From Deltaproteobacteria bacterium (lineage in GTDB: Bacteria; Desulfobacterota; Desulfarculia; Adiutricales; Adiutricaceae): 47,669 bases of DNA. The stretch's first letter is position 1. Every line of letters begins with the position of its first letter. The notes under the pieces were generated by a model. That model was not told where the DNA came from, ran no database searches, and saw nothing but the letters and a program-made list of their open reading frames with translations. The stretch is taken from positions 1 to 47,669 of the forward strand of contig JAISEK010000028.1 of the NCBI GenBank assembly GCA_031264145.1, given 5' to 3'. The translations under genes were made by a program, and so were the position numbers. Of this stretch, positions 1 through 8,336 are shown piece by piece.

Positions 1-282
1 TCGGCCCAGCAGGTTGGCCCGTTCGAGCTTAGGCCGCTGGCCGACTGGTCCGAGGTCACCGGTGCCGGGCTGGCCGACATGGGCCTCCGGGCCGGGGTCG
101 TCGTCCTGGTCACCACTCCACACCACTCAGGCTTTTTGGAGGACTTGCGGAAACACCAGATAGGCTGGCTGGGTCTGGCCGGGGAGGCGGCGGAGGGGGA
201 CGATCCAGGCCTCTTCCCCAACGCCCTGACCCCGGCCCACAAGGCCTTGGGCCTAGTGGCAGCCATCCTGGGGCATCGGTAG
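1..282 (+). CDS. C-terminal fragment of an unrecognised protein (5' end outside window)
   Basis: The reading frame is open from the first base and ends at TAG 280-282, so at least 93 C-terminal residues of a longer protein are present. An internal ATG at 79 is possible, but the upstream 26 codons have the same GC-rich codon use, so I treat the gene as truncated by the window edge. The visible part is hydrophobic in the middle (a GVVVLVTTPHH segment) and ends in a helix-like LGLVAAILGHR tail. I do not recognise a family and assign no function. It is followed by a sharp fall in GC content, which marks the border with the AT-rich methyltransferase island. Confidence 0.5.
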   Translation, partial: SAQQVGPFELRPLADWSEVTGAGLADMGLRAGVVVLVTTPHHSGFLEDLRKHQIGWLGLAGEAAEGDDPGLFPNALTPAHKALGLVAAILGHR

Positions 283-487
283 GCCACAAGAGTATTTTTT
301 GCATTATATTTAGATTAACACTGTCAGTTGTATTTTTGATAGAGATGAAATCAGTGAATAATTACAAAAATATAATATTATATGTAAAACATATTTAAAG
401 ATTATATTTAATATATTGAATTTGTATAAAGTTGCTTCGACTCAGTCTATCCCTGGAATATGAAGCGGCGGAAGGGATAGATAGGGT

Positions 488-2068
488 ATGGGAACACAGA
501 ATAGACGATTTGACTCTATTTGGCCTGTGAATAACCTTGAATCTGATCGGTTAGCCTTACAGGCTAGGTTGGATTCCGCCAATGACATTGAATATCGCAG
601 AAAACTTGGCCAATTTTCGACACCAACTTCATTGGCTAATGATATTATAACGTTTGGTTTATCTCACATAAAAAACATAAATCGTATTAATTTTTTAGAT
701 CCTGCGTTTGGAACTGGCGCATTTTATTCTGCTTTATTAAATAGTACTGATATATATAATATTAATGATGCTGTAGCAATTGAAATTGATAATACATATG
801 CTACTGAAACTGCTAAATTTTGGAATTCATATAATATTAAAATCATCAATGGTGATTTTACTAAATTATATCCATTTAAAACGTTTAATTTAATTATTTC
901 TAATCCACCATATGTGAGACATCACCTTATTGATTTTAAAGAAAAAAAAAGAATTAAAGATAAGACTAAAGCTGTCAGTGGGGTTGAACTTTCTGGTTTA
1001 GCTGGTTTATATTGTCACTTTTTATTGCAATCAATTCAATGGATGAGTGATGATGGTATCGGCGGCTGGCTGATACCTAGTGAGTTCATGGATGTTAACT
1101 ATGGAAAACCATTGAAAAATTATTTACTAAATAATGTAAATTTATTTAGAATACATAGGTTTAGTCCAGATAATATACAATTCAATGATGCCTTAGTGCC
1201 ATCAACTGTTGTTTGGTTTGAAAAAAGTGCACCAAAATCATCTAATATATTATTTTCATATGGTGGTTCTTTGAATTCTCCAGATATAGTTAAGGAAATA
1301 TCAATAAATGCACTTAAAAATGAATATAAATGGACAAGATTTCCATGTTTAAGTCAACGTAATTTTCAAATTTCAATTCCAAAAATAAAAGACTATTTTG
1401 AAGTAAAACGAGGAATTGCTACAGGCGGAAACGATTTTTTTATATTGGATCAAGAACGTATTGCTTACTTAGACTTGCCATTTGATGTTTTTAGACCAGT
1501 ATTACCCAGTGTCAGGTATGTGAAAAACAATGAAATTGAGGCCGATGAAAACGGAAATCCTGTATTGCTCAAACGGCTGTTTTTACTTGACTGCCGTTTG
1601 ACCGTGGAACAAATCAAAGAGCGTTATCCCAATCTCTGGTTATACCTTGAAACTGGCAAAAATACCGTCGCAAAAGGATATCTCTGTAAAAATCGTAAAT
1701 TTTGGTATCTTCAGGAACATAGAGATCCTCCAGTGTTTGTTTGCTCTTATATGGGTAGAATTACAAATAATAATTCAGCTTTTAGATTTATTTTGAATAA
1801 TTCAAATGCAATAATTACTAACTCATACTTAGGACTTTATCCTCATAATGATATTGATAAATTACTGATCTCTAATCCATCATTGAAACGTCTTCTCGGA
1901 AAAATGCTTAATGAATTGACTGCTGGGTCTTTGTTTGAGGAAGGACGCATTTATGGTGGAGGGTTACAAAAAATAGAACCAAAAGAATTATTGAATGTAA
2001 ACGTTCCGTTTATGCCTGATTTATTTGCTATTAAGTCAAATAAAGTTTTAAAAAATAGATTATTTTAA
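488..2068 (+). CDS. N6-adenine DNA methyltransferase (Eco57I/PstI-like class), apparently orphan
   Basis: A 526-residue protein starting at ATG 488 behind a purine-rich GGGATAGATAGGG stretch. It has the S-adenosylmethionine motif FLDPAFGTGAF (about residue 70), the catalytic NPPY motif in IISNPPYVRHH (about residue 140), and an N-terminal motif X-like segment (RRKLGQFSTPTSLA). A TaqI-C-like specificity region includes KRGIATGGNDFFIL. This order is that of gamma-class N6-adenine methylases of type II restriction systems. The expected role is methylating adenine in a short target site. No restriction endonuclease gene is next to it: the downstream DNA is very AT-rich and has no convincing ORF, so it may be an orphan or the remnant of a system. 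Its strongly AT-rich codon use contrasts with the GC-rich pab genes beyond and points to horizontal acquisition. Confidence 0.88.
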   Translation: MGTQNRRFDSIWPVNNLESDRLALQARLDSANDIEYRRKLGQFSTPTSLANDIITFGLSHIKNINRINFLDPAFGTGAFYSALLNSTDIYNINDAVAIEIDNTYATETAKFWNSYNIKIINGDFTKLYPFKTFNLIISNPPYVRHHLIDFKEKKRIKDKTKAVSGVELSGLAGLYCHFLLQSIQWMSDDGIGGWLIPSEFMDVNYGKPLKNYLLNNVNLFRIHRFSPDNIQFNDALVPSTVVWFEKSAPKSSNILFSYGGSLNSPDIVKEISINALKNEYKWTRFPCLSQRNFQISIPKIKDYFEVKRGIATGGNDFFILDQERIAYLDLPFDVFRPVLPSVRYVKNNEIEADENGNPVLLKRLFLLDCRLTVEQIKERYPNLWLYLETGKNTVAKGYLCKNRKFWYLQEHRDPPVFVCSYMGRITNNNSAFRFILNNSNAIITNSYLGLYPHNDIDKLLISNPSLKRLLGKMLNELTAGSLFEEGRIYGGGLQKIEPKELLNVNVPFMPDLFAIKSNKVLKNRLF

Positions 2069-2650
2069 TATTTATTATTTGAATATATTTATAATTCGAT
2101 TATAACTAAAATTATTATTTTATAACTCTTTTTATTTATATAATAAATATATTAATTTATTTATTTAACTATTATATATGTATTATGTAGTTAATTATTG
2201 ATTTTTTAATTTGGTATTATAATATTTTCTTGTATTTTAACGTATAATTTTTATTAAAATTATTAAAATATACTATTTATAATTTTCATAATGGTGATTA
2301 TAAATTAGTTATTTGCTATGTTATTTTTTATCCTAATGGTATTTTGTGGTTTGCTAATTTATATACTTATAAAACAACACCATCAATCTAGTACATTGTT
2401 TTTCTTGGAATGTCGGATAAAGTCAGCTCAATTTCCCCAGTATCAACGTTGGTCTGGTCAGATCAATCCGAGCTATCTACACCCGTCAAATCAAGAAAGA
2501 CAAGGTAATAGATCGAAACGCTGAACGCCGGTTATCGCGGGATCTGGATTAGCGATACCTTGAGGACGGCATCGGTCGCGGTAACTTTTGCCGACAGTGG
2601 CCAATGCCACTTGGGCGTTATCGAGGTATCCTGGGGATGGTAACGGCAAA
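2069..2650. other. AT-rich intergenic stretch containing one inverted-repeat element
   Basis: About 580 bases separate the methyltransferase stop from the pabC stop. The first 320 are extremely AT-rich and show no gene. The part near 2389-2510 is a short element repeated at 33208-33330 (listed separately). From about 2520 on the composition becomes GC-rich, and I see no gene there on either strand other than the end of pabC. Confidence 0.6.
2389..2510 (+). mobile_element. MITE-like element, copy 1 (about 122 bp, terminal inverted repeats)
   Basis: The left end TAGTACATTGTTTTTCTTGG and the inverted right end TATTACCTTGTCTTTCTTGA match at 16 of 20 positions. The whole segment is about 85% identical by eye to the reverse complement of 33208-33330, with a single one-base indel. 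Both copies are too short to encode a transposase, sit in AT-rich DNA, and begin with C-TAG, which suggests insertion at a CTAG/TA target as in IS630/Tc1-type elements (inference). A 68-codon ORF overlapping the element (2318-2524) is probably not a gene. Confidence 0.7.
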
Positions 2651-3310
2651 TCACGCCTTTAGCCCATCGTCCTTTGGGGCTGGCGGCATTAACGCAGGCC
2701 AGCCGTCTTTTGGGCCGATCACGTCGCCAGTCCCGATCCCTACCCGATCCTCCAAATCGATCATGGCGTTTATGAGCCATATCCGGCTGTACTGGCCCAG
2801 ATCCTGGACCCTGATGGCCCTGGCCCGCAGCACCCCCGCCGACATCAGCTTATCCCTCTTTACGCCAGGCAAAAGGCACCTCTCGGGAGTGAACAGTCCT
2901 TCCCCGCTTTCCAGGACCAGATTGGCTATGCTCGTGTCCGTCAGGAGGCCTCCCTGGACGACGATGATGTCGTCGGCCCGGCTTTTGGCCTTGAGCGAGT
3001 CTATGGCCGAGCGGTCCAGGAATTTGTGGCCATAGGCCAGATCCTTTCCCTCCACCAGCTCCAGGCTGTAGACCGCCTTTATGACGTATGGCTTTATCTC
3101 GACCGTTGTCGTCTCAAGCGAGTAGAGAAGCCTGGCCTTGAACAGGCCCGTTTCCGTCGGCGGCACTGGCAGGACAGCCTCCAGGTCGAAGCCCGGAGGT
3201 TGGCCGAAGAAGGCCCTGCAGGTCCTGAGGATCCTTTTCTGGTGCCAGAAAAGGTCCTGGTAGGCTCCGTCCAGGAGCCTGATGGATTCCAAAAAGACCG
3301 GCCCGGCCAT
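2651..3310 (-). CDS. pabC: class IV aminotransferase-like protein, probable aminodeoxychorismate lyase
   Basis: A 219-residue protein of the fold-type IV pyridoxal-phosphate (PLP) family. The likely PLP lysine is in YGHKFLDRSAI. The family landmarks DDIIVVQGG.LTDTSIANLV and the LLPGVKR motif follow in the usual order. Directly behind pabA and pabB, it most likely releases pyruvate from 4-amino-4-deoxychorismate to give p-aminobenzoate for folate synthesis. It is shorter than E. coli PabC (about 269 residues), with a compact N-terminus, as seen in other proteins found in pab clusters. ATG 3310 is preceded by GAAGGGAAGGG. The gap to pabB is 64 bases and holds a hairpin. Because aminotransferase class IV members are hard to tell apart, the substrate is inferred mostly from context. 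Confidence 0.8.
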   Translation of the reverse strand: MAGPVFLESIRLLDGAYQDLFWHQKRILRTCRAFFGQPPGFDLEAVLPVPPTETGLFKARLLYSLETTTVEIKPYVIKAVYSLELVEGKDLAYGHKFLDRSAIDSLKAKSRADDIIVVQGGLLTDTSIANLVLESGEGLFTPERCLLPGVKRDKLMSAGVLRARAIRVQDLGQYSRIWLINAMIDLEDRVGIGTGDVIGPKDGWPALMPPAPKDDGLKA

Positions 3311-3326
3311 CTACGCCCTTCCCTTC

Positions 3327-3348
3327 AAGGCCCGGTCGGGCCTTTTTT
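3327..3348 (+). terminator. hairpin with T-run, plus-strand polarity, inside the pab operon gap
   Basis: AAGGCCC (3327-3333) pairs with GGGCCTT (3338-3344) around a GGTC loop and is followed on the plus strand by six T then CGTTTT. It has the shape of an intrinsic terminator for plus-strand transcripts, although the surrounding genes run on the minus strand. On the pab mRNA it is a stem just upstream of the pabC ribosome site without a U-run. Confidence 0.4.
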
Positions 3349-3374
3349 CGTTTTCCCTGGACAACAGGTGGGCC

Positions 3375-4397
3375 TCAGCCATTCCTGCGGCTGGCCGCTT
3401 CCAGGTCGCCGGGCCGGAAGGGCAGGTATATCTTCTCCAGGGCCTCCAGGTACTCGTCCTCCATGGAACTGTAGGCGGTTATGCCGCCGCCGCTTCGGAA
3501 GAACATCTGGCCGTTTTCCTCCTCTATGTAGCGAATCAGGACCCCGGAGTCGAGCGTCCGGCCGTCATAGAGCCCGAAGACCCCGGTGTAGAAGCCCCTG
3601 GGGCCGTCCTCGGCCCGCCTTATTATGTCCAGGGTCGATTCCTTGGGCGCGCCCGAGACTGACCCGGCAGGCAGCATCCTGAACACGATGTCCCCCAGTC
3701 GGCCCTGGAAGCCGTCGCCCAGCCGGCCCCTTATGTCGGAGCTGACCTGAAGGATCTCCCGCTGGCTGGTCTTGACGCGGTCGATGTAGCGGTAGCGCTT
3801 GACCCTGACCGAGGATGCCGAAAGGCTCAGGTCGTTCCTCAGAAGATCGACCACAGTTGCGTGCTCGGCCGTCTCCTTGAAGTCATCGAGGATGGTCTTC
3901 TCGGCCTCTGGAACGTCGGCGTTTATGGTGCCCTTCATGGGGTAGGTGGAGATGGTCCCGTCGGCCGCTATGGCGACGAACCTCTCAGGCGAGAAGGAGA
4001 CGAAGCGGCCTGGCAGAAACAGCTGGAAGGGGGAATCGGCCAGGGAGAATATTTCCTCAAGCGACAGGTCGCAGGAAATAGGCGTCTTGATGGTCAGGTT
4101 GGCCAGGTATGAGTCCCCCCTGGACAGGCCTGTCTGGACCACCTCGAATTTCCGGCGGTAGGAGTCCAGGCTTTCGGGCTGTGGATCGATCCGCCCCTGT
4201 CCCATGGGAACGGCCAGCCCCTTCCGGGGATGGTTTCCCTGGCCCTGGATGGAGTAGAAGATCTCCCGGCCGCTGGCCGGGTCCTCGACCAACAGGCCGC
4301 AGGAGAGCTCGAAATCCACGGCGAACAGGAAGGGACGCCTTTCACCGCCCAGCAGGTTCATGCCCTGGCGGACTTTTTCGGGGCTTGTCGCGATCAT
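3375..4397 (-). CDS. pabB: aminodeoxychorismate synthase component I
   Basis: A 340-residue chorismate-binding enzyme, shorter than E. coli PabB (about 450) because the N-terminal domain is reduced. The C-terminal catalytic core is complete. It contains the conserved PMKGTI segment, the ETAEHATVVDLLRNDL segment, the GSVSGAPK motif and the final GFYTGVFG...VLIRYIE and GGGI block. It aminates chorismate to 4-amino-4-deoxychorismate using ammonia from PabA. ATG 4397 has a clear GGAGG seven bases upstream. The gene starts 16 bases after the pabA stop, as expected for a complex-forming pair. An anthranilate synthase role cannot be excluded from the family alone, but the PMKGTI-type motif (lysine as in PabB) and the pabC neighbour favour the folate branch. 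Confidence 0.9.
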   Translation of the reverse strand: MIATSPEKVRQGMNLLGGERRPFLFAVDFELSCGLLVEDPASGREIFYSIQGQGNHPRKGLAVPMGQGRIDPQPESLDSYRRKFEVVQTGLSRGDSYLANLTIKTPISCDLSLEEIFSLADSPFQLFLPGRFVSFSPERFVAIAADGTISTYPMKGTINADVPEAEKTILDDFKETAEHATVVDLLRNDLSLSASSVRVKRYRYIDRVKTSQREILQVSSDIRGRLGDGFQGRLGDIVFRMLPAGSVSGAPKESTLDIIRRAEDGPRGFYTGVFGLYDGRTLDSGVLIRYIEEENGQMFFRSGGGITAYSSMEDEYLEALEKIYLPFRPGDLEAASRRNG

Positions 4398-4413
4398 GGC
4401 CTTGCCTCCCTGG

Positions 4414-5058
4414 CTATTGGAGAAAGTTCCGCAATATCCGGGGACCGGCCGGGGTAAGGATCGACTCGGGATGGAACTGCACCCCGTGGACGTCCAGGGA
4501 CCGGTGGCTCAAGCCCATGACGTCGCCCTTCTCGTCCACGGCCGTGACCAGGAGGTCGCCTGGGAGGCCGTTCCCGTCGACCAGCCAGGAATGGTAGCGT
4601 CCGGCGTCGATCTCCGCTGGCAGGCCATCGAAGAGGTAGCTCCTGGCCACTATGCGGACCTTTGATTTGAGGCCGTGGCAGACCCTCTCGAGGTTCAGGA
4701 GCCTGGCCCCAAAGGCCTGGGCTATGGCCTGGTGGCCCAGGCAGACGCCCAGGATAGGCTTCCAGGAGGCGTAGCGCCTGATCAGGGTGGCGAGGTTTTC
4801 CATTTCCCCAGGCAGGCCTGGCCCAGGTGAGAGGATTATGCGGTCGTAGCCGGCCACGGCGTCCAGATCGATCAGGTCGTGCCGCACGACGTCGAGCCTG
4901 ACCATGGGTCCGACAATCTCGCCGATGGCCTGGGCCAGGTTGTGGGTGAAGGAATCCCGGCAGTCCAAAAGGAGGATTCTGGGGCTCCCAGGGCAATGGC
5001 ATGGGCGTAAGGTCTTGGGCGATAGGGGTGCGGCTGGGAATGCGGCTGAATGGACCAT
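4414..5058 (-). CDS. pabA: aminodeoxychorismate synthase component II (glutamine amidotransferase)
   Basis: A class I glutamine amidotransferase of about 214 residues. It opens with ILLLDCRDSFTHNLAQ, carries the oxyanion/loop motif ILSPGPG, the nucleophile cysteine in GVCLGHQAI, and the C-terminal His-Glu pair in VQFHPES. It supplies ammonia to PabB. I choose ATG 5058 (MVHSAAF...) because AAGGAG lies six bases upstream. The longer frame would need a TTG at 5076 that overlaps this ribosome site. It is the first gene of the pabABC operon. A sigma-70-like promoter lies about 170 bases upstream. Confidence 0.92.
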   Translation of the reverse strand: MVHSAAFPAAPLSPKTLRPCHCPGSPRILLLDCRDSFTHNLAQAIGEIVGPMVRLDVVRHDLIDLDAVAGYDRIILSPGPGLPGEMENLATLIRRYASWKPILGVCLGHQAIAQAFGARLLNLERVCHGLKSKVRIVARSYLFDGLPAEIDAGRYHSWLVDGNGLPGDLLVTAVDEKGDVMGLSHRSLDVHGVQFHPESILTPAGPRILRNFLQ

Positions 5059-5483
5059 GGCTGGCTCCTTGGGCAAAAGGAAATGCCCCCGAGCCAGGAA
5101 TGGGTCAACCCTGACGCCGCCAAGCGGGTTTAGCGAGGGCCTAAAAAGACCGCTGAGGCGGGTTTCAGGCTATGTGGTTGGAAACCGGTATTCTGGCCCT
5201 TGACGGGACCGGACCGATTTCCACAATTTATAGCCAATCCGGCCAGGCCTTGTCAAGACCTCCCGGGCGTCTGGATCCAGACACGCTGGCCAGGGTGCCG
5301 GAATAGGCGGCCCCTGTCCGTTGCTCCAGGCTCGGGCCCATAGGCCGGGGGGGGGCCAGCCAGGCCCCAGGTGGCAGATATGTGGGCCAAAATCCGGTAT
5401 TGTGTATAATGGGCTGTCTCATTTTCCTTGTGGCCACCATCAAATGCCCCCGCTTTTTCCGCGGGCGGCCAGAGGCAGCGCTT
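5059..5483. other. divergent intergenic region between pabA and the metallophosphoesterase gene
   Basis: The region holds the pab promoter on the minus strand and the unassigned leader of the plus-strand phosphoesterase gene. No small gene or RNA was recognised on either strand. Confidence 0.5.
5227..5256 (-). promoter_or_regulatory. predicted sigma-70 promoter for pabABC
   Basis: On the minus strand TTGACA (5251-5256) is followed after 18 bases by TATAAA (5227-5232). Transcription would begin near 5220, leaving about 160 bases of leader before pabA. The leader has only weak short hairpins. No attenuator or riboswitch was recognised. Confidence 0.6.
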
Positions 5484-6629
5484 ATGTTCGTCTTTTTTTT
5501 GCTGATTTTGATCTTTTCGGCTCTGTACGAGCCTTTGCTGATCCGAAAGATGCTCGGGCTCAGGAAAAGGATCTGGCCCTTACAGCTCCTGGGTGTCCTT
5601 TTTCTGATAGGCTACTTTGCCGTGATTGCCAGCCGCGTCTTCGTCAGGCCCAACGTGGTCTGGGCCGCGGTCTATGATTTTCTCGGCCTATACTTCATTT
5701 TTCAGGTCTATCTCTTCCTCTATCTCCGCCTGGTCCAGATCCTGGGCCTGATAGGGAGGCTGGCCGCGAGACGCGGCGGCTCGTCTTCACCGGCCAAGCC
5801 GGGGAAACTCCTCAAGGCCGCGGCCGCCATAGGTCTGGCGCTTTGCGCCGGCCTGGTCCTGTATGGCACCGTCAAGGCCAGATTCTTCTGCGTGACCGAG
5901 TTCGAGATTGCCTTACCTCGGCTGGAAAAGGCGGTGACCGTGGTCCACCTGCCTGACCTCCACCTTGGAGACAGCCGAGGTAAGGCCTACCTGGAATCAG
6001 TTTTGGAGAAAGTCAGGGAGATAGGGCCGGATATAGTCCTGTACAACGGCGATCTTGTCGACAGCAGGATGGCCCTCAGGGACGAGGTCTTCGATTTGTT
6101 CAGGGGCCTAGCCGCCGAGCAGTACTTCACCACCGGAAACCACGAGTACTACGTTGGGGCCGATGAGGTCATCGCCATGGTCAGGAAGGCCGGGATCAGG
6201 GTTTTGCGCTCGGAGTCGGTTGAGACCCACGGGATACAGCTAATCGGCCTGGAGTACATGAACGCCGACCGCCAGAGCCGAGACGCCCATCAGGTTAACC
6301 AGCTGATCATGGAGGAGGAGCTGCCAAAAATTCCTAAAAGCGGACACCTTCCCGCCGTGGTGGTCCACCATAGCCCAGTCGGCGTCAAGTACGTCGAGGC
6401 CTATGGGGCGGAGGCCATGCTCTCGGGACATACCCACGGGGGGCAGCTCTTTCCGGGCACGGTCATCATAAAGTCCCGCTTCCCCATGTTCAGGGGCCTC
6501 TACCCTGGAGGCCAGACCAGCGTCCTAGTTTCCCAAGGGGCCGGCACCTTTGGCCCGATGATGCGCCTGGGCACCTTCAACGAGGTCCAGGTGGTCAGGT
6601 TCGTCCCGGCGGCCAATAGCGGCCAATGA
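5484..6629 (+). CDS. membrane-anchored metallophosphoesterase (YkuE/YaeI-like)
   Basis: About 381 residues from ATG 5484, which has AGAGG eight bases upstream. The frame is open to a GTG at 5382, but that start lacks a ribosome site. The N-terminal 140 residues contain several hydrophobic segments (FVFFLLILIFSALY, LGVLFLIGYFAVIAS, FLGLYFIFQVYLFLYL, and AIGLALCAGLVLYG). A calcineurin-like domain follows with DLHLGD, YNGDLVD, TGNHEYY, VVHHSP and SGHTHGGQ in order, so all metal ligands are present. Family members are often lipid-related phosphohydrolases facing the periplasm, but the substrate cannot be told here. The gene stands alone between the divergent pab operon and a convergent methyltransferase gene and ends in a hairpin terminator. 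Confidence 0.85.
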   Translation: MFVFFLLILIFSALYEPLLIRKMLGLRKRIWPLQLLGVLFLIGYFAVIASRVFVRPNVVWAAVYDFLGLYFIFQVYLFLYLRLVQILGLIGRLAARRGGSSSPAKPGKLLKAAAAIGLALCAGLVLYGTVKARFFCVTEFEIALPRLEKAVTVVHLPDLHLGDSRGKAYLESVLEKVREIGPDIVLYNGDLVDSRMALRDEVFDLFRGLAAEQYFTTGNHEYYVGADEVIAMVRKAGIRVLRSESVETHGIQLIGLEYMNADRQSRDAHQVNQLIMEEELPKIPKSGHLPAVVVHHSPVGVKYVEAYGAEAMLSGHTHGGQLFPGTVIIKSRFPMFRGLYPGGQTSVLVSQGAGTFGPMMRLGTFNEVQVVRFVPAANSGQ

Positions 6630-6631
6630 CT

Positions 6632-6657
6632 GAGGCCGGATTTCCGGGCTCTTTTTT
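6632..6657 (+). terminator. intrinsic terminator after the metallophosphoesterase gene
   Basis: GAGGCCGGA and TCCGGGCTC form a stem with one G-G mismatch, followed by TTTTTT at 6652-6657, three bases past the stop codon. Confidence 0.7.
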
Positions 6658-6661
6658 GTTG

Positions 6662-6695
6662 GGCAGAAGCCATGGCCGAGGCCATGGCTTCTGCC
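6662..6695. terminator. 16-bp perfect palindrome between convergent genes
   Basis: GGCAGAAGCCATGGCC (6662-6677) and its exact reverse complement (6680-6695) are separated by GA. Lying between two converging genes, it could act as a bidirectional transcription barrier, for example ahead of the T-run just before it. It has no T-run of its own on the minus strand, so its role is inferred. Confidence 0.5.
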
Positions 6696-6715
6696 GCTGA
6701 TTGTCCCAGGCCAGG

Positions 6716-8014
6716 CTAGCCCCCGTCGGAATCGTGTCCCGGCCCTGGGTCTTCCGTCTGTGGTTGGCCCCCTGCCCACTTGGTCTTCCCGGCATCCCCA
6801 GTCTCCTCCGTTTCTCTGCCCGTACCCTTGCCCATGGCGGCATCCTTCCGTGGCAGGGCTGCCGGGTCCAGGTCCAGGCCCAGGTCTGGGTCAAACCAGG
6901 GTTCCGGCTCATCGGTCTCTTCCAGGCCCAGGTCGCCCAGATCCAACTGGCCGCCGATCGGTCGGCGGCCGTCAAGCCTGTCGGCCTCAGCCAGGGCCTC
7001 CTGGTCTTCCTCGCTCAGGTTGGCCACCCAGTCGCCCGGGCTCCATTCCCAGACTGGGAGACCTGTTTGTCTCCGGCGGACCATGGACAGGATCGTCCAG
7101 TCGCCCTCGGTGGAGGAGGCCAGCAGGGAAAGCCCGCAGCGTGAGGCGGCCTTGATGATCAGGGAGGCCTGGGTGCCGACGTGCAGGCCGGAAAGGAGAA
7201 GGCGGCTGCGGTCAGAGGCCAGAAAGGAACCGGCCGCCTTGAGGAACTTGGTGGCCAGGTAGGGTGAATAGTTGACGACCACGAGATCGAACTTGCCGAC
7301 CCAGGCGGCGGCCAGTCCGCGGGGCCAGGGCGGAATGCCCGCCAGGGTCACCTTTAGCGAGTCTTCCCGGCCATTCAGCCTGGCCAGCTCCTCGGCGGCC
7401 GCGGCCCTGGGGCTTTTGGAGCAGACCGCCTCGACCTGGCCCGAGCCTAGGAGCAGTGACATAACGGCCAGGGGGCCTGGGTCCTCGTCGAAAATCAGGG
7501 TCCGGCCGCCCCTGGTCTCAGGGGCACCAGGCGGCGGGGTCAGATAGTCGGCCATGCCCGAGGCGGCCAGGTTGTTCCAGGCCCTGAGCCTGGGGCTGGG
7601 CCTCAGGGGCCAAGGGGCGAGCAGGCCCGTCTCCCCGCCGCCGGGCTGGTCAGGGCCGCAAACCCGCCAGGGCCCGAGGCTACCGATGGCCGGATGCGCC
7701 TGAGTCTCCCCAGGCCGCCAGTGCAGCTTTATTTTGGCTTCACCATGGCGGCCTCTGGCCAGCTGGGAGACGATTTCTTTGACCTTGGCCAGTTCAGGGC
7801 CAAAGGCGGCCTCGTCCGACCCGAGGCCGCCCCTTGGGTCATGCACGATGGCCAGGCCCAGGCCGGTGATGAAGGGGTCCCACCAGGGCCTGGCGGCCAG
7901 CAGCCTGGCCAGAAGTTCGGGGCGGGCCTCCTGGGGGACAGGTATTTCAAGAGACCAAGGCATCTGGTCCCAGGTCTCTGGCTTGTCTTCGGGGCTTGGG
8001 ACGGAATCAGGCAT
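6716..8014 (-). CDS. divergent PrmA-like (ribosomal protein L11 methyltransferase-like) protein with acidic C-terminal tail
   Basis: About 432 residues from ATG 8014, preceded by GGGAG. The frame stays open to 8233 but those extra codons lack a ribosome site. The N-terminal part (WSLEIPVPQEARPELLARLLA) resembles the start of PrmA. A Rossmann methyltransferase-like core follows (RTLIFDEDPGPLAVMSLLLGSG; KFDLVVVNYSPYLATKFLKAAGSFLASDR), with a final strand LLLSGLHVGT. The normal PrmA SAM loop (GxGSG-type) is replaced by DEDPGPLA, and the NPPY-like catalytic motif by NYSPY, so activity on L11 is doubtful. The last 110 residues are a hydrophilic tail rich in Glu, Asp, Gly and Pro with no recognised domain. 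It is a lone gene converging on the phosphoesterase gene. Confidence 0.6.
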   Translation of the reverse strand: MPDSVPSPEDKPETWDQMPWSLEIPVPQEARPELLARLLAARPWWDPFITGLGLAIVHDPRGGLGSDEAAFGPELAKVKEIVSQLARGRHGEAKIKLHWRPGETQAHPAIGSLGPWRVCGPDQPGGGETGLLAPWPLRPSPRLRAWNNLAASGMADYLTPPPGAPETRGGRTLIFDEDPGPLAVMSLLLGSGQVEAVCSKSPRAAAAEELARLNGREDSLKVTLAGIPPWPRGLAAAWVGKFDLVVVNYSPYLATKFLKAAGSFLASDRSRLLLSGLHVGTQASLIIKAASRCGLSLLASSTEGDWTILSMVRRRQTGLPVWEWSPGDWVANLSEEDQEALAEADRLDGRRPIGGQLDLGDLGLEETDEPEPWFDPDLGLDLDPAALPRKDAAMGKGTGRETEETGDAGKTKWAGGQPQTEDPGPGHDSDGG

Positions 8015-8336
8015 CGACTGCGACTCCCAGAAGTCATGCGGAATGCGGCCCCGACCAGCCGGCCAGTTGGGCGGGGCACAGGGAAATGGTGGCCGGCCTG
8101 AGAATTCTACCACTTTTCGTCCCAGGGTTTCAGGGATGGCTCCCGAGAGACGCCGCCAGCAACTTGGGACATGTCCATTCGCCGGGCATGCGGGAAGGCC
8201 CCAGGCCCAAAGGCGCGGGGCAGGCTTTTCCATGGAGGGGGAAGACGGGGCTGGGGGAGGGGAGAAAAGTGGCCCGGTCCCAGTTGGCCGGGGGCCAGGC
8301 CACGTCTGAGTGGAATCTTCGGTCAGGGTGCCGGTG
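8015..8336. other. GC-rich intergenic gap, nothing recognised
   Basis: About 320 bases between two minus-strand genes. It should carry the promoter of the PrmA-like gene and the end of the HAD phosphatase transcript. I see no clear hairpin with T-run or gene. Confidence 0.4.

Noticed and set aside
2318-2524. 68-codon ORF overlapping MITE copy 1, with a similar frame in copy 2
   Set aside because: Frame similarity follows from DNA similarity of the elements; there is no ribosome site and an indel breaks the match.
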